Assembly (NCBI GenBank): GCA_003210055.1 | Contig: QCNS01000005.1 | Span: forward strand, 30,497-94,496 | Reading direction: 5' to 3' | Length of the DNA stretch: 64,000 nt | From: SAR116 cluster bacterium AG-426-I14 | Lineage (GTDB): Bacteria > Pseudomonadota > Alphaproteobacteria > Puniceispirillales > Marisalimonadaceae | Shown here: in pieces, positions 16,307-25,239 of the stretch | How positions within the stretch are numbered: the stretch's first letter is position 1 | Layout of the letters: each line of letters begins with the position of its first letter | Program-made: the position numbers and the translations under genes | The notes under the pieces: generated by a model | Databases searched by the model: none | Told to the model about the DNA's origin: nothing | Seen by the model: only the letters and a program-made list of their open reading frames with translations

Positions 16307-17935
16307 ATGAATATATATGAAAAAAATTTGGACAAAAACATTGCAAATTATTCTACATTAAGTCCTTTGTCTTTTTTGGAAAGAACTAGGAAAGTATTTC
16401 CAGACAATATTGCGATTGAGTATGATGACTACAAATTAACATATAAAGATGCAGCTAATAGATGTGATGCTTTGGCAGGAATGTTAAAAAAATTTGGAGT
16501 AAAACAAAATGAAACAGTAGCTGTTATGTTGCCAAATATTCCTCAGATGTGGGAATCTCACTTTGGAATTCCTATGATAGGCGCTGTTTTAAATGCTATT
16601 AATACTAGACTAGATGCAAGCACAATTAGTTTTATTTTAAATCATGGAGAAGCAAAGGTTTTTATATATGATTCTTCATATGCAGAAATTGTTGAAAAAG
16701 CCATGGCTGCACTTAATAAAAAACCTATCACTTTAGAAGTTGTTGATAAATTAGCAGGTTTTAAACGATCAGAGTTTGCAGAAAAAAATAACTTATTTAA
16801 TTATGAGGACGAGCTTAAGAAATTCAACAATTTTGATAACGTTCACACTTTGCCATCAGATGAATGGAATTCTTTAGCGTTAAATTATACTTCTGGAACC
16901 ACAGGAAACCCAAAGGGAGTCGTATACCATCATCGAGGAGCATATTTAAATGCACTTGGAAATACTCTAGTTTGGGAAATGCCAATGTATCCTAAATATT
17001 TATGGACCTTACCTATGTTTCATTGTAACGGATGGTGTTTTCCATGGACAATTACGGAAAGAGCTGGAACTCATGTATGTTTAAGACAACCTATTGGAGA
17101 GCAAATAGTCAACGCCATTTTGAAGCATAAAATCACTCATCTTTGTGGAGCTCCAATAATAATGCAAATGATTGCAGATCATTTAATCAATAATAAAATT
17201 AAATTAAATCAGAATGTAAAAATGATGACAGCTGGAGCACCACCGCCTGAAGCAGTTTTGAGTAAAATGAAATTATGTGGTATCGAAGTTATTCATGTTT
17301 ATGGATTAACAGAGACTTATGGACCTTCTGTGGTTTGTGCTTGGAAAAACGAATGGGATTTAGAATCACCTAATGAACAAGCTTCAAAAAAAGCCAGACA
17401 GGGTGTTGCTTATTCTGTTCAAGAAGATATCAAAGTTGTAAATCCAAAAACTTTAGTAAATGTTCCTAAGGATGGAAAAACTATAGGCGAAGTTTTTACA
17501 AGAGGAAATATAACAATGAAAGGGTATTTGAAAAACGAAAAAGCTACAAAAGAAGCTTTTCAAGATGGCTGGTTTCATACTGGAGATCTTGGGGTTTGGT
17601 ATGATGATGGATACGTACAGTTGAAAGATAGATCCAAAGATATAATTATTTCTGGAGGAGAAAATATTTCATCAATAGAAGTTGAGGATGCTCTTTATAA
17701 ACATCCAGATGTAGTAGCTGTTGGAGTTGTAGCTAAACCAGATGAAAAATGGGGTGAAACTCCATGTGCTTTTATAGAACTTAGAGAAGGAGCCAATGTA
17801 TCTAGTGATGATTTACGTAAACATTGTAAATCTATCTTGGCAGGTTTTAAAGTTCCTGGAGAATTTAAATTCGTAGAGATACCTAAAACAAGCACTGGTA
17901 AAATTCAAAAATTTAAACTGAGGGAAATGTTGTAA
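16307..17935 (+). CDS. Acyl-CoA ligase, DmdB-like (methylthiopropanoate-CoA ligase family)
   Basis: A 542-residue AMP-forming ligase. The ATP loop is NYTSGTTGNPKGVVYHHRG near residue 187, then the family-typical LPMFHCNGWCFPW, YGLTETYGPS near residue 342, GWFHTGDLGV near residue 424 and the C-terminal catalytic Lys in STGKIQKFKLREML. This pattern is shared by DmdB and related medium-chain fatty acid ligases. The start at 16307 is chosen over an in-frame GTG at 16298 because AGGTGAG at 16296-16302 is the ribosome site. Divergent from the DmdC-like dehydrogenase. DmdA and DmdD are not in the window, so a role in DMSP breakdown is possible but not shown. Confidence 0.83.
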   Translation: MNIYEKNLDKNIANYSTLSPLSFLERTRKVFPDNIAIEYDDYKLTYKDAANRCDALAGMLKKFGVKQNETVAVMLPNIPQMWESHFGIPMIGAVLNAINTRLDASTISFILNHGEAKVFIYDSSYAEIVEKAMAALNKKPITLEVVDKLAGFKRSEFAEKNNLFNYEDELKKFNNFDNVHTLPSDEWNSLALNYTSGTTGNPKGVVYHHRGAYLNALGNTLVWEMPMYPKYLWTLPMFHCNGWCFPWTITERAGTHVCLRQPIGEQIVNAILKHKITHLCGAPIIMQMIADHLINNKIKLNQNVKMMTAGAPPPEAVLSKMKLCGIEVIHVYGLTETYGPSVVCAWKNEWDLESPNEQASKKARQGVAYSVQEDIKVVNPKTLVNVPKDGKTIGEVFTRGNITMKGYLKNEKATKEAFQDGWFHTGDLGVWYDDGYVQLKDRSKDIIISGGENISSIEVEDALYKHPDVVAVGVVAKPDEKWGETPCAFIELREGANVSSDDLRKHCKSILAGFKVPGEFKFVEIPKTSTGKIQKFKLREML

Positions 17936-17944
17936 TTAACTATA

Positions 17945-20900
17945 TCAACCAACCTGTTTATAATCGGTTTTTGTTATTTTTTGTAAATAAATATCCCAAT
18001 CATTTTCATGTTCCAAAATCTTTTTTTCTTTAACATATCCAAAGCCATTGATTTTTAATGCAGTCTCAATTAATTTTTCACATAAATTATAGTTACTTTC
18101 TAAAAGGTTGTCAGTTAGAAGTTTTATTGTTTGTTTTGATTTATCTGACAATTCTCTTTCTTTTTTTCTTTCTGAAGTTTTACCAAAAATATCAAACTTT
18201 GTGCTTCTAAGAAATTTTAATTTCGCCAAAACTTTAAATAGAACAATGATCCACGAACCAAACTTAATTTTTTTTGGGTAACCACTTTTATCTTTAAGAC
18301 TTAACATTGGTGGTGCAAGATAGTATTCTATTTTAGAGTCTTTATTCTTTTTTAAAAACTCTTTTGAAAATTTAGTTTTTGTATGAAGTCTTGCAACTTC
18401 ATATTCATCTTTGTATCTCATAAATTTAAACAACATAATGGCGGCTGTCTTAGACAAATTAAAGCGTTTACTATCACCAAATATTTTTAATTCTTTGTAA
18501 TATAGTTTTTTTATAAGTCCTTCATAAACATTCGCTAGTTTTATATCTTGATAATCAGTTAAAATGTTTTTAAACCTTAAGATTTCACTTTTTACATCGT
18601 CGACTTTTTTATCTGTTTTCAAAAGGCCAGCTTTTTTATAAACCTCACTTTTATTATCTGCTAATAATCTACCCCATGAAAATGCTTTTATATTTTGATC
18701 AATCGATACTCCGTTAAGTTCTATTGCTTTTTTTATAGAATTTGGCGAAATTGGAAGAAGGTCTTTTTGAGATGAATATCCCAACATCATAATATTTGCA
18801 GAAACAGTATCTCCAATAAGTGTTTCAGCTAATAGTGACATATCAATAAATTCTATATTATCTGCGTCTAAGTGATTCTCCAGGTGTTTTTGTAAAAGCT
18901 GGTCATCTACAGTTGTTCCGGTATGTACTCCGGCCACTCCAATAGGCTCAACTCTTCCGTTTATGATAGCTTTTGTTTTGTTTGGATTGAAAGTACGAGT
19001 TATATTTGGAGATACTGATACAACAGCATCACAACCCAACAAGAGATCGGCACTTTCGTTAGGTAAACGGGCTGATTTTTCGTAAAGGGTTTTATCTTTA
19101 CTTATTCTTATTTGACTGGTTACAGCCCCGTTTTTTTGCGCTAATCCTGTAAAATTCATAGATTGTGACCATTTTTTATCAATTCTAGCAGCCATTACCA
19201 TAATTGCTGAAACTGTTGATACTCCAGTTCCTCCAATACCAGCCATAACTATATTTATATCTGTGGAAATTGTTTTTGGTTGTTTTAACTTTTTGTATGT
19301 TTCAGGGATACTAGGATACAACTTGTTTATTTCATTTTTTTGAGAGTTTCCAATTACGCTTACAAAACTTGGGCAGAAACCATTTATACAAGAATAATCT
19401 TTATTACATATACTCTGATCAACTTGTTTTTTTAAACCATCAAAATTTTCAAAAGGTTTGATTGCAACACAGTTTGATTTTCCTGCACAATCACCACATC
19501 CTTCGCACACATCAGGGTTTATAAAAATACGTTTTTCTCTATCAGGTATATATCCCCTTTTTCTTCTACGCCTTAATTCAGTCGCACAAGTTTGTACATA
19601 AATTATAGCTGTAACTCCCTCAATTTCTCTTAATTCTTTTTGTATTGGTATCATGTCATTACGATGTCTAATTTCTACACCATCACCAAATTGTTTTATT
19701 TCGGTAAACTGTTCAGGTTCATCAGAAACGACAAAAATCTTTTTAGCTCCTTCGGCTATTAATTGCTTCGAGAGATTCCACGGTGTGGCCCCTCCAATTG
19801 CAGTTTGACCTCCAGTCATTGCTACAGCATCATTATAAAGGATTTTAAAAGTTATATTAGTATTTGAGGCTACCGCAGCTCTAACAGCCAATGATCCTGA
19901 GTGAGCATAAGTCCCATCACCAATATTTTGAAAAGAGTGTTTTTTGGATGAAAATGGAGCTCTTCCAATCCAATGACCTCCCTCACCCCCCATTTGACTA
20001 AAATTTGTTAATTTATCTGGATGTAAAAAGTATCCAATTGAATGACAACCTATGCCTATTCCTACAACTTCGTCATCCATTATTTTTGTTCCAGAATTAT
20101 GAGGACATCCTGCACAATACCATGGGGTTCTTGATGAAATGGACGGAAGATTATTACCTACAAATTTAGATTTAACTAAGTTTTTTGATATTATTTTTTT
20201 ATTAACATTAATTTTTTTTAAAAGTATGTCAGCAATTATATCACTCGAAAGTTCTGCAATTTCAGGCACTAACTTTTCTTTGGTAAAACCATCATGTTTA
20301 CCTGATAAAATAGGCTTAGTTTTTAGGTTAAAAAGAATATGAGCAACTTGTTCTTCAACTAATGATCTTTTCTCTTCTATAATTAGAAGTTCTTTATACC
20401 CTTCTGAGAAGTTAACAATATCTTTATCTATAAGTGGCCATGGCACTTTACAGGCAAATATTCCTATTCCAAATTTGCTAGGTTCAAAAATACCTATTGA
20501 ATCTAATGCATCAATTGTTTCAGTAGTGGCTTTACCAACTGCTATTATACCAAGATGCTTTTTATTTGTATCACGTAAAACTTTGTTTATTTTATTTTGA
20601 TATATAAACTCTTTTGCTGTTGGTATTCTTTTTGTAAAAAGAGTTTCTTCTCTATCTAAAGCAGGTTCGTGTTGTATAATATGTACTTTTTCCTTTTGTA
20701 AAAGACCAATGTTTGGAGGTCTCAAAGAGGATAAGTCAACTACAGCATTTGAGTCGGCAGTATCTGCTGTGATTTTAAGACCGACACAAATGCCAGAAAA
20801 CCTTGATAATTGAAAAGCTTGAAGTCCCATAGGTATTACTTCATGAACATTTGCTGGATAAAAAATAGGTATACCAGCAGAAACTAATGATTGTTCGGAT

Positions 20901-21376
20901 TGATAAGCAAGTGTTGAACTTTTACCTATTGGATCGTCTGCAACAGCCAGAACCATTCCTCCATTTTTAGATGAACCTCCCATATTTGCGTGTCTGATGG
21001 CATCCATTGCTCTGTCTAGACCTGGACCTTTTCCATACCAAAGTGAGAAAACTCCATCAATTTCAGGCTTGTCATAAAGCTGAATCATTTGAGTGCCCCA
21101 TGCCGCAGTAGCAGCTAATTCTTCATTAACTGCAGGTTGAAAAATTATGTTTTCTTCATTTATAAATCTTTTAGCTCTACCTAATTCTAAATCCAAGGTT
21201 CCAAGAGGTGAGCCTGGATAACCACTTACATAACCTTTAGTTAAAAGGCCTTTTTCCCTATCAATTCTTGATTGTTCTAAAAGAAGTCTAACAAGCGCTT
21301 GAACTCCGTTCATTAGTGCAAGACCCTTTTTTTCTGTATAACAATCAGTAAGTTTAATTGAACTATGGTTCGTCAA
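17945..21376 (-). CDS. Fused indolepyruvate-type 2-oxoacid:ferredoxin oxidoreductase
   Basis: An 1143-residue multidomain enzyme that oxidatively decarboxylates aryl or branched 2-oxoacids to acyl-CoA using TPP, CoA and ferredoxin. N-terminal pyrimidine-binding region residues 1-400 (VSGYPGSPLGTLD near residue 49); TPP/PP domain from about 430 (WYCAGCPHNSG, GIGCHSIGYF, NIGDGTYAHSG); cysteine clusters for Fe-S binding near residues 630-690 (CEGCGDCAGKSNC, CNKDYSCINGFC); gamma-type domain from about 720 (GIGGTGVSTVSAI). TTG start with AAGGAA 8 bases upstream. This single-chain form is common in alphaproteobacteria. It lies 9 bases from the convergent ligase and is transcribed alone. It links amino-acid-derived 2-oxoacids to the acyl-CoA enzymes around it. 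Confidence 0.9.
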   Translation of the reverse strand: MTNHSSIKLTDCYTEKKGLALMNGVQALVRLLLEQSRIDREKGLLTKGYVSGYPGSPLGTLDLELGRAKRFINEENIIFQPAVNEELAATAAWGTQMIQLYDKPEIDGVFSLWYGKGPGLDRAMDAIRHANMGGSSKNGGMVLAVADDPIGKSSTLAYQSEQSLVSAGIPIFYPANVHEVIPMGLQAFQLSRFSGICVGLKITADTADSNAVVDLSSLRPPNIGLLQKEKVHIIQHEPALDREETLFTKRIPTAKEFIYQNKINKVLRDTNKKHLGIIAVGKATTETIDALDSIGIFEPSKFGIGIFACKVPWPLIDKDIVNFSEGYKELLIIEEKRSLVEEQVAHILFNLKTKPILSGKHDGFTKEKLVPEIAELSSDIIADILLKKINVNKKIISKNLVKSKFVGNNLPSISSRTPWYCAGCPHNSGTKIMDDEVVGIGIGCHSIGYFLHPDKLTNFSQMGGEGGHWIGRAPFSSKKHSFQNIGDGTYAHSGSLAVRAAVASNTNITFKILYNDAVAMTGGQTAIGGATPWNLSKQLIAEGAKKIFVVSDEPEQFTEIKQFGDGVEIRHRNDMIPIQKELREIEGVTAIIYVQTCATELRRRRKRGYIPDREKRIFINPDVCEGCGDCAGKSNCVAIKPFENFDGLKKQVDQSICNKDYSCINGFCPSFVSVIGNSQKNEINKLYPSIPETYKKLKQPKTISTDINIVMAGIGGTGVSTVSAIMVMAARIDKKWSQSMNFTGLAQKNGAVTSQIRISKDKTLYEKSARLPNESADLLLGCDAVVSVSPNITRTFNPNKTKAIINGRVEPIGVAGVHTGTTVDDQLLQKHLENHLDADNIEFIDMSLLAETLIGDTVSANIMMLGYSSQKDLLPISPNSIKKAIELNGVSIDQNIKAFSWGRLLADNKSEVYKKAGLLKTDKKVDDVKSEILRFKNILTDYQDIKLANVYEGLIKKLYYKELKIFGDSKRFNLSKTAAIMLFKFMRYKDEYEVARLHTKTKFSKEFLKKNKDSKIEYYLAPPMLSLKDKSGYPKKIKFGSWIIVLFKVLAKLKFLRSTKFDIFGKTSERKKERELSDKSKQTIKLLTDNLLESNYNLCEKLIETALKINGFGYVKEKKILEHENDWDIYLQKITKTDYKQVG

Positions 21377-21479
21377 ATTTTAATTTCCTTGCTTATGACT
21401 ATTCGGACTTGTTTACCAAATACTTTTATTCTACAACATTATCAAATATTTTTAAATTATATTAAGAGTTAAATTTGTA

Positions 21480-23129
21480 ATGTTGAATAGATTTGACAAT
21501 TATGATGAAGTTTATAACAGTTTCAATTGGTCTATTCCAGATATCTATAACATTGCGAGTGACACTATAGATAAATATTCTCATACTGAAAGGATTGCAT
21601 TAAAACACATTTCAAATAATGGTAATTGTAAAGAGTATTCTTTTAAATATTTTTTTGAAAAATCAAATAGACTAGCAAATGTTTTAGACAGTATTTGTTT
21701 AGATCAAAATGACAGAGTAGGTATTATTTTAGGTCAGTGTCCTGAAACTCTAATTAGTCATATTGCATGTTTTAAAAGTGGAAAGATTTCTATACCACTG
21801 TTTAGTTTATTTGGAGATAATGCTCTATTATTTAGACTTAAAGATTCTGACGCATCTACTGTTATTTGTGATGACATCAGTTTAGATAAAATTCTAAGAA
21901 TCAAAGAATCCTTACCTAATTTAAGAAATATTATTTCCATAAATCTAAAAAAAAGTAATGATGTAGTATTTAGTTTTTTTGAACTAATTGAAAAAGCAAG
22001 CTCCAATTATAATAATATTAAGTCAAAATTTAATGACCCTGCCTTAATAATATATACTTCTGGTACAACTGGCGACCCTAAAGGGGCTGTTCTACCTCAC
22101 AAAGTTTTGCTTGGTCATATACCAGGAGTGGAAATGCCACATGAATTTCTAAGTTCAGATTTATCGGTAAAAGATTGTTTTTGGACACCTGCCGATTGGG
22201 CTTGGATTGGAGGATTATTTGATGTATTGATGCCTTCACTTTATTTTGGTATTCCAGTAATTTCATATAGGGCTCCTAAATTTGATCCAGAATTCACTTT
22301 TAATCTTCTTGAAAAGTATGAAGTTAAAAACACTTTTCTTCCCCCTACAGCGTTAAAAATAATGAAATCTTTCAGACAGAAATTGAAAAATAATAAATTA
22401 AAGTTGAGAACAGTTGGTTCTGGCGGAGAATCGCTAGGCGAAGAATTATTAAATTGGGGCAGAGAGGTTTTAAATGTAGGTATTAATGAATTTTATGGTC
22501 AAACTGAATGTAATTTAACCATATCAAATTGTGGTTTGATAATGAAACAAAAATTAGGATCAATCGGAAAACCTGTTCCTGGTCATAAAGTTAAGTTGAT
22601 GAATAGAGAAGGTGATTTTGTCAAGAGCGAAGAAGAAGGTCAAATAGTTGTAAATTCTGACTCACCATCTACTTTTTTAAGATATTGGAAAAATAAAAAA
22701 GAGACAGAAAAAAAAATTATTGATGGATGGCTTCAAACTGGAGACTATGGTATTTTTGATAAAGAGGGATATTTTTATTTTAAAGGGAGAAAAGACGACT
22801 TGATAAATAGTGCTGGTTACAGAATAGGACCAAGTGAAATTGAGAACTCAATTTTATCAATAAAAGATGTTGAAATGGTAGCTGTTATTGGTGTTCCAGA
22901 CGATTTAAGGGGAGAAATCGTTAAAGCAGTGGTTGTTCCAAAAAATATTTCAAATGTTAAATCACAAAATAATTTGTTAAAAGAGAAAATCAAGTCCCAT
23001 GTTAAAAATAAATTAGCGGCTCATGAATATCCTCGCATAATTCAGTTTGTATCCGAATTACCTCTAACTACCACTGGTAAAATAAAAAGAAATATTCTTA
23101 GACAAAATCATCTTAAGGAATTGAAATGA
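21480..23129 (+). CDS. Acyl-CoA synthetase (AMP-forming, acetyl-CoA-synthetase/medium-chain-like)
   Basis: A 549-residue adenylate-forming enzyme. ATP loop IIYTSGTTGDPKGAVLPH near residue 189, then the WTPADWAWIGG segment seen in acetyl/medium-chain acyl-CoA synthetases. NEFYGQTECN is near residue 337, GWLQTGDYG near residue 418, the hinge is FKGRKDDLINSAGYRIGP and the catalytic Lys is in TTTGKIKRN. It heads a plus-strand run and overlaps the next gene by the ATGA arrangement, so it is co-translated with the MetY-type PLP enzyme. The substrate is unknown. The start has only a weak AAGAG upstream. Confidence 0.85.
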   Translation: MLNRFDNYDEVYNSFNWSIPDIYNIASDTIDKYSHTERIALKHISNNGNCKEYSFKYFFEKSNRLANVLDSICLDQNDRVGIILGQCPETLISHIACFKSGKISIPLFSLFGDNALLFRLKDSDASTVICDDISLDKILRIKESLPNLRNIISINLKKSNDVVFSFFELIEKASSNYNNIKSKFNDPALIIYTSGTTGDPKGAVLPHKVLLGHIPGVEMPHEFLSSDLSVKDCFWTPADWAWIGGLFDVLMPSLYFGIPVISYRAPKFDPEFTFNLLEKYEVKNTFLPPTALKIMKSFRQKLKNNKLKLRTVGSGGESLGEELLNWGREVLNVGINEFYGQTECNLTISNCGLIMKQKLGSIGKPVPGHKVKLMNREGDFVKSEEEGQIVVNSDSPSTFLRYWKNKKETEKKIIDGWLQTGDYGIFDKEGYFYFKGRKDDLINSAGYRIGPSEIENSILSIKDVEMVAVIGVPDDLRGEIVKAVVVPKNISNVKSQNNLLKEKIKSHVKNKLAAHEYPRIIQFVSELPLTTTGKIKRNILRQNHLKELK

Positions 23130-24418
23130 GTGAAAAATATAAATTTGATACTTTATCTTTGCATGCTGGTCATGTTCCAGATAAAGAAACTGGTTCAAGG
23201 GCTGTTCCGATTTATCAGACTACATCTTATGTTTTCAATGACACAGATGAAGCTGCTGCTTTATACAACATGGAAGTTGGTGGTCATTTATATACAAGAA
23301 TTTCAAATCCAACAATCAGTGTTTTAGAACAAAGATTAGCAGCCTTGGATGGAGGAGTTAGTTGTATAGCTTGTGCCAGTGGAATGGCAGCAATGCACCT
23401 AGTAATTTCTGCAATATGTAGTTCCGGAGATCACATAGTTGCTTCTAACAAAATGTATGGAGCAAATATAAATCTTTTGCAGCATACAATGCCGCGATTT
23501 GGAATTGAAACTGATTTTGTTAATCCTAACAATCTAGATGAAATAAAAAAAGCAATTAAGAAAAATACAAAATTAGTTTTTGGTGAAGTAATTGGTAATC
23601 CAGGTTTAGATGTTATGGATATCCCTTCTGTTGCTGAAATTTGCAAAGAGAACAATGTACCATTGGTTATTGATGCTACATTTAATACACCATATTTAAT
23701 GAAACCAATTGATTATGGTGCAAATATAATTATTCACTCTTTAACAAAATGGTTGGGTGGGCATGGTATCGCCATTGGAGGAGCAATTATTAATGGTGGA
23801 AACTTTGATTGGAGTAACAAGAAAAAATTTAGCACTATATCTGGACCACATTTTGCTTTGGATGGAATAAGTTTTTGGGAAGAATTTGGACCATCAGCTT
23901 TAACATCAAAGATAAGAGCTGAAGGTATGTATAATTTTGGACCAACTTTATCTCCTATGAATGCTTTCCATATTTTACAAGGAATAGAAACGTTACCACT
24001 AAGAATGAAAAAACATATGGAAAATACAAATGAATTAATAAAATTTTTATCAGAACACGAAGCGGTTTCATGGGTTAAACATCCAAGTTTAGATAGTCAT
24101 CCAGATTATGGTATTGCTAAGAAAATTTTACCAAAAGGTGCTGGTTCTGTAATTGTGTTTGGTGTAAAGGGAGGAAGAGAAGCTGGAAAAAATTTTATAG
24201 AGTCTGTTCAATTATCTTCACATTTAGCAAATGTAGGTGATGCAAAAACTTTACTTATTCACCCGGGAAGCACTACTCATTCTCATTTAAATTCTGAGGC
24301 CATGCGATCAGCAGGATTAACAGATGATTTAATCAGGTTGTCAGTAGGGTTGGAAGATGTTGATGACATTAAAAAAGATTTTGAAATAGGGTTAAAATCA
24401 GTTTTGAAATCTAGGTAA
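23126..24418 (+). CDS. MetY-type PLP enzyme (O-acetylhomoserine sulfhydrylase / Cys-Met metabolism family)
   Basis: A 430-residue PLP enzyme of the Cys/Met metabolism family. It has the N-terminal TLSLHAGHVPDKETGSRAVPIYQTTSYVF pattern in two blocks, YTRISNPTISVLEQRLAALDGG, ACASGMAA and the Schiff-base Lys in IIHSLTKWLGGHG near residue 208. The 430-residue length with the long insert before MNAFHILQGIETLPLRM matches the O-acetylhomoserine aminocarboxypropyltransferase (MetY) group, which makes homocysteine or methionine from O-acetylhomoserine and a thiol. Lyases of the same fold cannot be ruled out. Its position between a CoA ligase and a hydrolase is unusual for methionine biosynthesis and suggests a sulfur-related or gamma-elimination step in a catabolic run. 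Confidence 0.85.
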   Translation: MSEKYKFDTLSLHAGHVPDKETGSRAVPIYQTTSYVFNDTDEAAALYNMEVGGHLYTRISNPTISVLEQRLAALDGGVSCIACASGMAAMHLVISAICSSGDHIVASNKMYGANINLLQHTMPRFGIETDFVNPNNLDEIKKAIKKNTKLVFGEVIGNPGLDVMDIPSVAEICKENNVPLVIDATFNTPYLMKPIDYGANIIIHSLTKWLGGHGIAIGGAIINGGNFDWSNKKKFSTISGPHFALDGISFWEEFGPSALTSKIRAEGMYNFGPTLSPMNAFHILQGIETLPLRMKKHMENTNELIKFLSEHEAVSWVKHPSLDSHPDYGIAKKILPKGAGSVIVFGVKGGREAGKNFIESVQLSSHLANVGDAKTLLIHPGSTTHSHLNSEAMRSAGLTDDLIRLSVGLEDVDDIKKDFEIGLKSVLKSR

Positions 24419-24438
24419 TTTTTATAAAGTATTAAAGA

Positions 24439-25239
24439 GTGTATTTAAAATTTAAAAATATTGAGACTTTTATTTCGACAGGGGGGAAAAAATTAAATTC
24501 CAATCAACCTACGATTTGCTTTATTCATGGAGCTGGTCAAAATCATTTTTCTTTTGTTCAACAAATTAGATATTTTGCAAGTAGGGGGTTCAATGCAATT
24601 GCACCTGATTTTCCTGGACATGGTTTTTCAAAAGGAAAGTGTAATTCTTCTATAGAAGATGATGCAATATGGTTGTCAGAACTTCTTCAAGAAATTGGAA
24701 TAAATGAATTTGTTATCGCAGGACATTCGCAAGGATGCCTTACTGCTATAGAGTTTAATAAGTTAAGTCTTAAATCATTAAAAGGAATAATTTTTATTGC
24801 TGGTTCTGCCAAAATACCTGTTAATGATTTTTTAATAGAGAAGGCAAAGAATGAACCTGAAAAGGCATATAAGTTGATGGTAACTTGGGGGCACGGAAAA
24901 CACGGATCCTTTTCTATTTCTGAATTTCCCGGTCATCATCATCTTGGAGAGGGTTTCAAAGTAATGGAAATGAACCATAAATCAGCTTTAATTAATGATT
25001 TAAGTTCATGTAATAAATACGAAAAGGGTCTGGATGAATTAAAAAACATTAATTTAGATTGCTTGGCTATTCTTGCTAAATTTGATTTAATGACGCCTTT
25101 GAAATTTGGTAAAAAAATGGTAGAACATATTAATTCATGTGAGTGCCACGTTTTAGATTGCGGTCATTTTCTTCCAACAGAAAAACCAAAAGAATTGAAT
25201 AAAATTATTTATCAATATCTAAAAAATTTAGATATATGA
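24439..25239 (+). CDS. Alpha/beta hydrolase
   Basis: A 266-residue alpha/beta-hydrolase fold protein. The oxyanion region is CFIHGAGQNH near residue 27, the nucleophile elbow is IAGHSQGCL (Ser) near residue 94, the acid is probably Asp in ILAKFDLMTP near residue 212, and the catalytic His is in LDCGHFLPTEKP near residue 240. The start is a GTG, preceded by only weak AAAGA. The gene overlaps the next ligase by ATGA. Esterase, lactonase, thioesterase and C-C hydrolase roles are all compatible. The operon context of two CoA ligases suggests it releases or opens an acid substrate. Confidence 0.82.
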   Translation: MYLKFKNIETFISTGGKKLNSNQPTICFIHGAGQNHFSFVQQIRYFASRGFNAIAPDFPGHGFSKGKCNSSIEDDAIWLSELLQEIGINEFVIAGHSQGCLTAIEFNKLSLKSLKGIIFIAGSAKIPVNDFLIEKAKNEPEKAYKLMVTWGHGKHGSFSISEFPGHHHLGEGFKVMEMNHKSALINDLSSCNKYEKGLDELKNINLDCLAILAKFDLMTPLKFGKKMVEHINSCECHVLDCGHFLPTEKPKELNKIIYQYLKNLDI

